From positions 2,294,001-2,358,000 of the forward strand of contig NZ_OX638201.1 of the NCBI RefSeq assembly GCF_951805225.1: a stretch of 64,000 nt of DNA. The letters run 5' to 3'. Numbering within the stretch: the first letter of the stretch is position 1; each line of letters starts with the position of its first letter. The translations under genes and the position numbers were made by a program. Below the pieces are notes generated by a model that saw only the letters and a list, made by a program, of their open reading frames with translations, was not told where the DNA came from and searched no databases. Source of the stretch: an uncultured Flavobacterium sp. (lineage in GTDB: Bacteria; Bacteroidota; Bacteroidia; Flavobacteriales; Flavobacteriaceae). Positions 53,056-62,002 of the stretch are shown here, in pieces.

Positions 53056-56000
53056 TTACTGTTTAGGTTTTGGTTCGATATTTGGCGCAATCAATTGGTA
53101 TACAACAGGCGTAACAAGTCTGGTTAGAATAGTAGAACTGGTAAGTCCTCCGATAATAACCCAGGCCAGCGGAGAATAAAACGGTGAACGCTCCAGTACT
53201 AAAGGAAGTAATCCTAAAATAGCAGTTAATGATGTCAGGATAATGGGCAAAAAACGTGTTTCTCCGGCTTGAGCAATGGCTTCATGTATTTCCATACCTT
53301 CTTCCCGAAGTTTATTGGTGTAATCAACCAGCAGAATAGAATTTTTGACCTCAATTCCGGCCAAAGCAATAATCCCTATACAAGCCATAAACGAAAGCGT
53401 ATTTCCTGTGATGTGCAGAATAAAAACCGCTCCAACCATTCCAAGTGGAATTACAGACAAGACAATCAGGCAGCTTTTAAAATCTCCAAACTCTAATAAT
53501 AAAACAGCAATAAATAGAAAAAAGGTTATCAGAAGAATGGTTCCAAGTCCGCCAAAACTTTCCTTGCTACTCTCAATTTCTCCTGCAACGTAATAGGAAT
53601 ATCCTGGTGGAAAATTTATTTTTTTGATTTTTTCTAATACTTTTTGAGTGACTTGCTGTGTATTATATCCTTTTTTCACATCTCCGGTTACTAGTCCATA
53701 TCGGTTTTTATCATAATGTTTTATCATAGGAACCGATATTTCGTATTGAAGTGAACTTACTTGCTGGATTGGGATTTCTGTTCCATTTTTAGAATGTACA
53801 TAAAGCTGAGACAAAATCGCAGCTGTAGGATGCTGCTCTCTGGCAACCGAAACAATCATTTTGTAATTATCTCCTTTTTCATCTTTATAATCAGCAATAT
53901 CAACGCCGCTAATTCCCATGCGTACCGTTTGATCGATTTGGTTTGATTGTACACCAAAAAGTGCCGCTTTATCGGTATTAACAACCATTCGCATATCTGT
54001 TTTATAAGTATCTAAAAGATTGTTGGTATATAAAGTACCATCGGTATTTTTAATTTCTTTTTCAACTTTTCCTGCCAAAATTCTAATGGTGTTCAGATCA
54101 TCACCAAAAATTCTGATAGCGATAGGCGCTTCTACAGACGGACCTTGTTCAAATTCTTTAACTTCGATTTTGGCACCAGGATAATTATGAAACGATTTAC
54201 GAAACTTAGCGACAAGAGTCTGCAATTGGTCAATATCCATCTCCTCTACTCTTATAAAAAGCTGGGCAAAATTGGCAGCATCTTTATGTTGGCTTACATT
54301 GTAATAAATTTTCGGATTTCCTTTTCCAACATTCGTATAAACGGCTTTTACATTTTCATCTTTTAAAACCATTTTTTCAACATACGACGCAATGGTATCT
54401 GTTTTATAAAGATTGGTTCCCAGCGGTGTTTCAATGTTAATCATAAACATGGGTTTCTCTGATTTTGGAAATAAACTAAACCCAACTACAGGAACCAGCA
54501 TAATACTTATTACAAACAATAATCCCGCAACTGCAAGTGTAACATAAGGTTTTGCCAAAGCTAAATTCAACACTGGCTTATATACCTTATTAATACCGGA
54601 TTGTAGTTTTCGCAAGACTATATTTCCGTACTCATGCTCGTGTTTCTTTAATATGAGGCTAGCAAGAAACGGAACAATCGTCAACGAAACGAAAAGCGAT
54701 GCCAGAACTGTTGTAATAACTGCCATTGGTAAACTTCTGATAAAATCACCGGATGTTCCCGGTAAAAATACGATCGGTAAAAAAGATATAATTAATATAA
54801 CTGTACAGCCCAAAATAGCGTATCCTATTTGATGTGTAGCTTCAATCGCAGCTTTATAAGGAGAATAGCCTTCACGTAAATAACGCTCTATGTTTTCAAT
54901 TACTACAATACTGTCATCAACCAAAAGTCCCAACGCAACTACAAGTCCTACAATCGTCAATTGATTGATTGTATAACCCAAAGCGTCAAGCATAAAAAGT
55001 CCTATCGCTATTGAAAGCGGAATAGAAATCATAACAATAGATGCAGCGCGCAGCCCGAGCGGTGTTAAGGTAAAAAGTACCAATACAATTGCAATACCAA
55101 AATCCCTGAAAAAATGATTCAGTCTTGCTTTTACATCATCGGCCTGAACAAAACCAGTTTCGAGCTTTATATTTGCTGGAAGTTGCTTTTTATAACTCTC
55201 AATTATGGGCAAAATCAGCGCATGATCTGCGATAATATTGGTATTTTCTTTTTCACTTACTGCAACAAATATGCAACGCTGTCCGTTATAGCGCCCAATA
55301 TATTTTTCGTCTTCATACCCCATTGTAACATTAGCAACATCTTTCAAAAAAACTATTTTTTCTCCTGAAGCTTTGATTATAGTATTTTTAATTTCATCAA
55401 TACTTTTATAATCGCCGCTGGTTTTGATATTGAATTTTTTATCTGAGGCATCGATACTTCCTCCCGGAATGTTTAATGCTTCGCTTTTGACCGCGCCAAT
55501 AATATCATCTACTGCTATGTTATTTCGGGATGTTTTTTGCAAATCAAGATCTACTTTTATGATTTGGGCAGGACAAGCGTGAATTTCAATTTTTTTGACT
55601 GAGGAAACTTTCTCTATTTTGGTCTTCAGTTTGTCTGCCTCATTATATAAATCCTTATAACTGGCGCTATTGCTAATCAAAGCAATTTGATAGGTATTTA
55701 CATCTGATGGATCGAACTTTTCTACCTCCAGACTTTTCAAATCCTGTGGCAAAACATTTCTAAGATTATTTACTTCGCGAATTACCTCATTGTATTTTTC
55801 GTCGACATTTACACCATAGTCAAATTCTACTTTTGTAGCCGCCACACCGTCTGTAATATCTGTCCTAATTTTGTCGATATCATTAAGTTCGTTTAATTTA
55901 TCTTCTATTGGTTTTACAACCAGTTTTTCTAAATCTTCGGCACTGGCACCCGGATAAACGGCTACTACCGAATAATTAGGAGAATGAATAATAGGATCTT

Positions 56001-56106
56001 CACCACGTGGCATCGAGAAAAAAGAGTTCAACCCCAAAGCAATTGCCAGCAAAAATATAACGATGGTAAACTGGTAATTCTTAACAGAAAAATCGACTAT
56101 CTTCAT
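53056..56106 (-). CDS. RND-family efflux permease (AcrB/HAE1-type)
   Basis: 1016 residues. It is the inner-membrane proton-driven pump of a tripartite exporter. Twelve membrane segments in the usual 1+5+1+5 layout; the opening MKIVDFSVKNYQFTIVIFLL and MPRGEDPIIHSPNYSVVAVY; the proton-relay Asp pair in TM4, VVALGLLVDDSIVVIENIER; and TM10-11 blocks ACIGIIALAGIEVKNSILLV and PIILTSLTAILGLLPLVL. PRGEDP is typical of the AcrB-like group lacking heavy-metal motifs, so drugs, lipids or metabolites are likelier cargo. The gap to the adaptor gene is 5 bp. Confidence 0.95.
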   Translation of the reverse strand: MKIVDFSVKNYQFTIVIFLLAIALGLNSFFSMPRGEDPIIHSPNYSVVAVYPGASAEDLEKLVVKPIEDKLNELNDIDKIRTDITDGVAATKVEFDYGVNVDEKYNEVIREVNNLRNVLPQDLKSLEVEKFDPSDVNTYQIALISNSASYKDLYNEADKLKTKIEKVSSVKKIEIHACPAQIIKVDLDLQKTSRNNIAVDDIIGAVKSEALNIPGGSIDASDKKFNIKTSGDYKSIDEIKNTIIKASGEKIVFLKDVANVTMGYEDEKYIGRYNGQRCIFVAVSEKENTNIIADHALILPIIESYKKQLPANIKLETGFVQADDVKARLNHFFRDFGIAIVLVLFTLTPLGLRAASIVMISIPLSIAIGLFMLDALGYTINQLTIVGLVVALGLLVDDSIVVIENIERYLREGYSPYKAAIEATHQIGYAILGCTVILIISFLPIVFLPGTSGDFIRSLPMAVITTVLASLFVSLTIVPFLASLILKKHEHEYGNIVLRKLQSGINKVYKPVLNLALAKPYVTLAVAGLLFVISIMLVPVVGFSLFPKSEKPMFMINIETPLGTNLYKTDTIASYVEKMVLKDENVKAVYTNVGKGNPKIYYNVSQHKDAANFAQLFIRVEEMDIDQLQTLVAKFRKSFHNYPGAKIEVKEFEQGPSVEAPIAIRIFGDDLNTIRILAGKVEKEIKNTDGTLYTNNLLDTYKTDMRMVVNTDKAALFGVQSNQIDQTVRMGISGVDIADYKDEKGDNYKMIVSVAREQHPTAAILSQLYVHSKNGTEIPIQQVSSLQYEISVPMIKHYDKNRYGLVTGDVKKGYNTQQVTQKVLEKIKKINFPPGYSYYVAGEIESSKESFGGLGTILLITFFLFIAVLLLEFGDFKSCLIVLSVIPLGMVGAVFILHITGNTLSFMACIGIIALAGIEVKNSILLVDYTNKLREEGMEIHEAIAQAGETRFLPIILTSLTAILGLLPLVLERSPFYSPLAWVIIGGLTSSTILTRLVTPVVYQLIAPNIEPKPKQ

Positions 56107-56111
56107 ATCAA

Positions 56112-57143
56112 TTATAATTTAATTTTTGAATCAGATGATAAATACGAAGCTCCATCTGTTATAACACTTTTTACATTTTCCAGCCCCGAACGTATTGCAA
56201 TTCTGTTGTTTTCTGTAAAAGCAATTTCGACGGTATGTTTTTGTACTGATTTCTGATCTGGATTTACAGAGTATACTACGCCGGAATGCTCCCTTGCTTC
56301 GACCATTGCAGAAGTTGGAATAAAATAAAACTTTTCTTTTTGAGAAGGATAGATTGCTATTTTTGCTGCTAAACCATTCGCAAACTTATATTGCTGTGGA
56401 TCAATTTTTAGCTTGATCAAAAATGTTCCGGTTTGAGGATCTGCCGCGACACCAATTTCAGAAACAACCGCAGTAAATTTTTTATCACCATACGCATCTG
56501 TTGTAATTACGGCCTGATCACCTTTTTTTACCCTTACCCATTCTTTGTCTGATAATCCAATTTTAATAATCCAGTTATTGTTTCCTGACGCATTAATGGT
56601 AAAAACAGGACTTCCGGCACTTGCCATTTCGCCTTCGTTCATTTCTTTTTTAATAACACTTCCAGATTGATTGGCATAAATCGATGCGTATTTTTTATTA
56701 AATTTTGCGATGTCATAAAGTTGTTTCGCTGAGTTTAAACTTGTGGCTGTATTTTCGAATTCTTCGGCTGTTGCAGCATTGTCTTTATGAAGATTTTCAA
56801 TTCGTTTGTGATTTCTTTGTGCTTTCTCTAAATCATTTTTCGCTTGTTGAAGCTGTGCCGAAATTTCTGTTTGATTTAAGGTTCCTAACAATTGCCCTTT
56901 TGATACCATTTGTCCTTCGTCGACATATAATTTATCGATAATACCACCAATCTTAAAAGATAGTCGGGTTTCTTTATCAGATGTTATAATACCGCCTGAA
57001 ACAATGGGTTGTGCATAACTTTTATAACTTATTTTTTGTATTTTAACTGCAATTATATCAGACTCGTTGGCTTCTACATGCTTCTTGGTACATGAAACCG
57101 TTACAGACATTATGATTATAAGAATAAAATTTTGTGTTCTCAT
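56112..57143 (-). CDS. RND efflux periplasmic adaptor (membrane fusion protein)
   Basis: 343 residues with a lipobox (IIIMSVTVSCTKKH), so it is anchored by lipid. HlyD/AcrA order: barrel-sandwich half IKIGGIIDKLYVDEGQMVSK, GQLLGTLNQTE, an alpha-hairpin (QLQQAKNDLEKAQRNHKRIE), the second lipoyl half IYANQSGSVIKKEMNEGEMA, then the beta-barrel (WIIKIGLSDKEWVRVKKGDQ) and a membrane-proximal domain. It links the RND pump to the TolC channel and sits between their genes with 4-5 bp gaps. Confidence 0.95.
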   Translation of the reverse strand: MRTQNFILIIIMSVTVSCTKKHVEANESDIIAVKIQKISYKSYAQPIVSGGIITSDKETRLSFKIGGIIDKLYVDEGQMVSKGQLLGTLNQTEISAQLQQAKNDLEKAQRNHKRIENLHKDNAATAEEFENTATSLNSAKQLYDIAKFNKKYASIYANQSGSVIKKEMNEGEMASAGSPVFTINASGNNNWIIKIGLSDKEWVRVKKGDQAVITTDAYGDKKFTAVVSEIGVAADPQTGTFLIKLKIDPQQYKFANGLAAKIAIYPSQKEKFYFIPTSAMVEAREHSGVVYSVNPDQKSVQKHTVEIAFTENNRIAIRSGLENVKSVITDGASYLSSDSKIKL

Positions 57144-57147
57144 ATTT

Positions 57148-58500
57148 TTATTGGTTTAATATGTAAGAAGCGGTTGTACGTTCTACTTCTGCTTTTTTGA
57201 TAAGCACCGCAGTATTGGCTAGTTCATAGTTTAATCGGCCATCTATAAGCTGTGTAAAAGCATCGTTAATTTCAACAAGCAACACCATTCCCTGATCGTA
57301 TCTGGATTTTGTTTCTCTGTAATATTCTTCCAGAAAAACAATATTTTCAGCACTACTTTGTAATCGGGCTTCTGCACTATTTAAATCATTTTCTCCCAGT
57401 TTTTTCTGATATTCGAATTGCTTGGTACTTTCTGTAATTTTTGCATCCAAAATCGATACATCACTTTTGGCAATACTAATTTTGTTCTTGTTCTGAAAAC
57501 CGGAAAAAATATTCCATTTTAGGGTCACACCGCCAAATAAATAGCGTGTATCAGTATTAAATAACAGATAAGTACTTTGAAAACCTGCATTCAGAAAAGT
57601 ATTTACAACTGGCAGATAAGCCGCTTTTTTGCTCTTTACCATTAGACTAGATTGTTCGAGCGAACTTCTTAACGCTGTAATTTCTTCTCTTTCATTACTT
57701 TTAAATTCAGCTTCAGAAATAGAAACCTGAGATTGCTTAAATCCTGTGGTATCTATTTTTACTTCTTTTATTAAATCTTCATTTATAATAAAATTGAGAT
57801 ACGCAAAAGCCGTTTTCAGTCGGTTTTGGGCTTCGGTCTTTTTAGCGTTATTGTCGTTAATATCAGAATGAATCCTAAGAACATCGCCTTGCAGAACCTT
57901 TCCGTTTTTAAATCTCGATTGGGTAATTTTATAATTATCCTGCAGTAATTTATCGGCATTATTAAAAATTTTTATCTGATTTTTGATCATTGCAATATTG
58001 TAATAGGCAACTTTTATATCCCGGACCAAACCTCTTTTATAAACTGCTACTTCTGCCTCTTTTTGATTTATAGCTTCTTTTTTGATGTTTTTATTCAGAA
58101 TCATTTCTGCATCGACCAATGACAGCATTACATTCAATCTCGTGTCATAATAATCATTGGCACTCAGATTAAATTCCTGATTATTTATGTTTTTAAAATT
58201 AGTATTGCCATTTAATTGGTTGAGGGAATTGTAAGCCGGATTTAACAAATCGCCAAGAGGTAAAACGATATTTCTTCCGCCCGAAGCGTAGGTATAATCA
58301 CTTTGGAATTTTAAAGTGGGATAAAATATTCCTTTTGCAATTTTTAAATTATCAAAGGACTGTTTCAGATTTAAATTCTGTTGTTTTAGTCCAAGATTAT
58401 TTTTAAATCCAAGCTGAATGTATTGATCTACTGTTTTATTTTGGCAAAATCCGAAAGAAAAAGCAAATAGAAAAGAGATCGCAATAACCTTATGAATCAT
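57148..58500 (-). CDS. TolC-family outer-membrane efflux channel
   Basis: 450 residues with a signal peptide (IAISFLFAFSFGFCQ). Two TolC repeats of long helices and strands: QYIQLGFKNNLGLKQQNLNL, DNLKIAKGIFYPTLKFQSDY, then SSLEQSSLMVKSKKAAYLPV and SRYDQGMVLLVEINDAFTQL. It is the first gene of the four-gene minus-strand operon, whose promoter region (58501-58766) faces the two-component genes. Confidence 0.93.
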   Translation of the reverse strand: MIHKVIAISFLFAFSFGFCQNKTVDQYIQLGFKNNLGLKQQNLNLKQSFDNLKIAKGIFYPTLKFQSDYTYASGGRNIVLPLGDLLNPAYNSLNQLNGNTNFKNINNQEFNLSANDYYDTRLNVMLSLVDAEMILNKNIKKEAINQKEAEVAVYKRGLVRDIKVAYYNIAMIKNQIKIFNNADKLLQDNYKITQSRFKNGKVLQGDVLRIHSDINDNNAKKTEAQNRLKTAFAYLNFIINEDLIKEVKIDTTGFKQSQVSISEAEFKSNEREEITALRSSLEQSSLMVKSKKAAYLPVVNTFLNAGFQSTYLLFNTDTRYLFGGVTLKWNIFSGFQNKNKISIAKSDVSILDAKITESTKQFEYQKKLGENDLNSAEARLQSSAENIVFLEEYYRETKSRYDQGMVLLVEINDAFTQLIDGRLNYELANTAVLIKKAEVERTTASYILNQ

Positions 58501-58615
58501 AATGATAGTAATGTTTAATAATTGATTTACTGTGATTAAAGAAGTTTAAACTGTTGCATAAACTCTTTTAAATCTGAACCAAAACTATCAATTTGTTATA
58601 GTTCCTTTATTGATT

Positions 58616-58693
58616 TTATACCAAAGCCGTTATTTATTATACCAAATGGGCAACGGCTATAAATACTAGTTTTCTCAAGTTTGTTTGGTATAA
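58616..58693. promoter_or_regulatory. Repeated TTATACCAAA sites, LytTR operator candidate
   Basis: TTATACCAAA at 58616-58625 and 58637-58646 (21-bp spacing, two helical turns), plus the inverted copy TTTGGTATAA at 58684-58693. AGCCGTT...AACGGCT arms lie around the second copy. It is located between the efflux operon and the regulator genes. Direct repeats on one DNA face are what LytTR proteins bind. Confidence 0.6.
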
Positions 58694-58766
58694 AAAAACA
58701 GCTGTTTTGTATAAAAAGGAATTCGGTATTCGTAAAAAGGGTAATTTTATAAATAATTCAAAATTT

Positions 58767-59831
58767 ATGGTAGAGCAACCCAAATCATCGGAAAACATTA
58801 CTGCGATTAGCAATGATTTTTTTTCAAACCCAAAAAACAGGATTTACTGGCATCTCGCCCTTATAATCTTTATGATTTTATCTGCTTATTTCAGAGAAAT
58901 CTCCTACACACCTCCTGCCTCTTTTATTTTTAAAGGAACCGTCGTTGTCATGCTGATTGCTTTATTCTACAGTAATGTTTATTGGCTGGTGCCGAAGTAT
59001 TTATTTAAAAGAAAATTTTCTTTCTACCTTATTGTTTCATTTGTGTTTATTGCCATAATATATAGTGTAATGTTTTTTTTATTTGATGTTTTAAAACCAT
59101 ATCATTTTGAACAGCCAGACAATGTCAATTCTAATCAGGGCGAAATGTCAATTCTGTTTTTTATTTTTATGATCGTGGTTTTAATCGCTGCATCTGCCGC
59201 CGTGCGTTTATTTGATCAATGGATTTCTGACAATAAAATGATTGTAGAATTAGAGAAATCAAAAACGAGCGCAGAATTAGAGCAATTAAAAAACCAGATT
59301 AATCCCCACTTTCTTTTTAATATGTTGAATAATGCCAACGTACTAACCAAAAAAGATCCTGAAAAAGCTTCGGTTGTTTTAATGGGTTTAAGTGATTTAC
59401 TCCGATATCAATTATATGACAGTTCGAGAGAAAAAGTTTTGCTTACGGCTGAAATTCGTTTTCTGGAAGACTTCTTAAACCTTGAAAAAATACGCCGTGA
59501 TGATTTTACTTTTACAATAACTAAAAAAGGAGAATTGAACGGTGTCCAGCTGTCTCCTTTATTATTTATTACTTTTGTAGAAAATGCAGTAAAACATAAT
59601 AATGGCGCAGGAAGCACGACGTTTGTTAATTTGTTTTTTAGTTTTGAGAATAATATACTTCTATTTAAATGCGTTAATTCTAAACCTTTAATAAAAGCTG
59701 TAAATACCACTGGCGGACTTGGCCTTACTAACGTGAAGAAAAGACTGAAACTGCTTTATCCTGAAAGACATGCATTAAATATTGAAGAATCTGATGTTCT
59801 TTTTAGCGTAACATTAACCATTAATTTATAA
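58767..59831 (+). CDS. LytS/YehU-type sensor histidine kinase
   Basis: 354 residues from ATG 58767; an in-frame TTG 60 bp upstream overlaps the repeat region and is unlikely. Four membrane segments in the first 165 residues (WHLALIIFMILSAYF, FKGTVVVMLIALFYSNVYWL, FYLIVSFVFIAIIYSVMFFL, SILFFIFMIVVLIAASAAV). A coiled linker leads to the His_kinase box LEQLKNQINPHFLFNMLNNA (phospho-acceptor His). A HATPase_c-like end shows LLFITFVENAVKHNN and TTGGLGLTNVKKRLKLLY. It partners the response regulator 3 bp downstream and is divergent from the efflux operon it probably controls. Confidence 0.93.
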   Translation: MVEQPKSSENITAISNDFFSNPKNRIYWHLALIIFMILSAYFREISYTPPASFIFKGTVVVMLIALFYSNVYWLVPKYLFKRKFSFYLIVSFVFIAIIYSVMFFLFDVLKPYHFEQPDNVNSNQGEMSILFFIFMIVVLIAASAAVRLFDQWISDNKMIVELEKSKTSAELEQLKNQINPHFLFNMLNNANVLTKKDPEKASVVLMGLSDLLRYQLYDSSREKVLLTAEIRFLEDFLNLEKIRRDDFTFTITKKGELNGVQLSPLLFITFVENAVKHNNGAGSTTFVNLFFSFENNILLFKCVNSKPLIKAVNTTGGLGLTNVKKRLKLLYPERHALNIEESDVLFSVTLTINL

Positions 59832-59834
59832 AGT

Positions 59835-60557
59835 ATGAACTGTATTATTGTTGATGATGAACCTCTTGCTCGCGAAGCAATCGAAATGCTGATAGAACAA
59901 AACAAGACTTTACATTTATTAGGCTCTTTTAATAGTGCAGCTTCTGCATCTGAATTTATGGATGATCATAATGTTGAACTTATCTTTTTAGACATACAAA
60001 TGCCAGGAATAAATGGAATTGAATTTGCTAAAAAGATTCCAAAAGAAACACTTGTTATATTTTCGACAGCATTTTCAGAATTTGCTTTAGACAGTTATGA
60101 AGTTGATGCTATTGATTATTTAATAAAACCGATACGTGAGGAACGTTTTCAAAAAAGCGTTGCTAAGGCTATTGCTTATTCTAAATTATTTAAAGCTGAT
60201 CCTGTTGAAAATAAAATCGAAAGTATTGGAGATGATTACTTTTTTGTGAAAGCAGATCGCAAAATAATCAAACTATTTTTTAGTCAGATTCTATACATTG
60301 AAGGTTTAAAAGATTATGTTGTTCTGCATACAGCGAATCAGAAAATAGTCACGGCCATGAACATTAAAACTATACATGAAAAGCTTCCTCAAAAAATATT
60401 TGCACGAGTAAGTAAATCATATGTTATTAATATCAATAATATTGATTCTGTAGACAACAATACGATATACATTGGTGTCAACGAAATTCCGATAGGAAAT
60501 ATTTACAGAGATTCCTTTTTTGAACAATTTGTTACTGGAAAAATTTTAGGTAGATAA
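59835..60557 (+). CDS. LytTR-family response regulator
   Basis: 240 residues. Receiver domain with the acidic pair CIIVDDEPLAREAIEML, the phospho-acceptor Asp in VELIFLDIQMPGINGIEF (about 55), and Lys in AIDYLIKPIREERFQKSVAK. C-terminal LytTR DNA-binding domain: DYFFVKADRKIIKLFFSQIL, YIEGLKDYVVLHTANQKIVT, FARVSKSYVININNIDSV. It starts 3 bp after the kinase gene. The direct repeats at 58616 fit its binding mode, so it may control the efflux operon and itself. Confidence 0.94.
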   Translation: MNCIIVDDEPLAREAIEMLIEQNKTLHLLGSFNSAASASEFMDDHNVELIFLDIQMPGINGIEFAKKIPKETLVIFSTAFSEFALDSYEVDAIDYLIKPIREERFQKSVAKAIAYSKLFKADPVENKIESIGDDYFFVKADRKIIKLFFSQILYIEGLKDYVVLHTANQKIVTAMNIKTIHEKLPQKIFARVSKSYVININNIDSVDNNTIYIGVNEIPIGNIYRDSFFEQFVTGKILGR

Positions 60558-61193
60558 AAAAGAAATTACCCCTTTAACATGTTTAAAGATAGAAATGACA
60601 ACTTCCTGTATTAACAGTTTTTATCATTTTGACCCTCACTATACATACAAACCGCTTATAAATAAAAATCCAAAATAATTATCTTACAAATTCACTTGCA
60701 AGTAAGCCAATTTCTTTAAATCATTCATAAAATGATTTGTAAATTGTTCAGTAACTGCTATACTTTTTATATAAATAGTATTTCTTTTGGTATTCATAAT
60801 TTTATGTATTAGTTATTATCTGTTTAATTTATTTCGAAAAATAATATCCTTTACTTCTTTCTTTGAGAATGAAAAAATAAAGGGCGTAACAATAAAACAA
60901 TTCAATAATGCAGTTTTGTATATAACCAAAACTCAACTTTAAAAAACATAACTTCTAATACTACAATACAGACCGGTATTACTCAGTTAGAAATATGTGT
61001 AAATATCAGTGTAACATAAAGGAAATTTACTAAGAACACTGATTATACTAATTTACTTTATGAACATTAAGTCCTGTTTATATTTTAAACATTGTTTCAT
61101 TTTATAAAATGAAACGAAAAAAAAGATAAATTACCAGGCCAATATTAATTTTATCGCTGGTCACTAAATAAATTAAGAATTTTAATATTTAAA
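60558..61193. other. Spacer with one possible 37-codon ORF
   Basis: Mostly AT-rich and empty. On the minus strand 60797-60684 encodes MNTKRNTIYIKSIAVTEQFT followed by NHFMNDLKKLAYLQVNL and a stop, with plausible codon use. It is a possible small protein, unsupported by context. Confidence 0.3.
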
Positions 61194-61433
61194 CTAAGAC
61201 CTCTTTAATAGATAAATAAGTATTTCTTCTTCGAGTTCTTTGGATAAGTTTTCACTTTTTAATTTTTGACTAAATATTTTCTCGATTTTTCTTTTTTGTT
61301 TTTCTGTAACCATTTTATTGCTGCAGTAATCATCGCAAATCATTTTAAATTTATCATCTACCAAATACCAAATTTTGATAGATTCGATAAAATCAGCAAA
61401 TTTGACATTATACAATTCATTAGGTATTGACAT
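61194..61433 (-). CDS. Small cytoplasmic protein of unknown function
   Basis: 79 residues: ELYNVKFADFIESIKIWYLV, DDKFKMICDDYCSNKMVTEK, then a charged helix and NLSKELEEEILIYLLKRS. It has no signal or membrane segment and is largely helical. Similar small proteins occur singly in flavobacterial genomes (recalled), with no known role. It stands alone between long spacers. Confidence 0.65.
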   Translation of the reverse strand: MSIPNELYNVKFADFIESIKIWYLVDDKFKMICDDYCSNKMVTEKQKRKIEKIFSQKLKSENLSKELEEEILIYLLKRS

Positions 61434-62002
61434 ATTCTATGATATTAAATGGAAACTATTGTAAAGTTAGAGATAACTGAAAAGAAATATTTTAAAAACA
61501 GGTTTCAAAATATAAAATGAAACATGATAAAGGTAAGTTTCTATACTGCCCTTCATATTCTGTAAAAGGAACAGGTCTTAACTTTTAAAATGAACTTGTT
61601 AAAGAAAGTGAACAGAAGGTTTATAAACATTACAGGAATTTTTCATGAAAAAAAGTCCCAAAATTCACATTCATGAAAAAACAGAATTGAGAATCCACGG
61701 AATAAAAGGGGAAAAATGGAAAAATCACTAGAATTTGGAAAGATACACTTCTTGAATGAGTTTAAAATTCTAAGATAAAAGTTATTACAAATACGATAGA
61801 ATCCAACAAATTATCCATAGCGCTTTTAGACTTCTTTGAGGTTATGTTTTGTAAAAATTCGTGGTTTTTTCTTGTTTTTTTTACAAGATACATACAGAAT
61901 AACGGTTTATAGCTATAGAATATTCTTTATTTTTACAACAAGTATAGATTTGAAGCAGTTAAATTCAAATTTTTCTTAAAGGTTTTTGTTAAATATTTGA
62001 CT
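61434..62002. other. Non-coding spacer, no feature seen
   Basis: AT-rich between the small gene and the end of the amidohydrolase gene. No terminator with a T-run was found. Confidence 0.4.
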
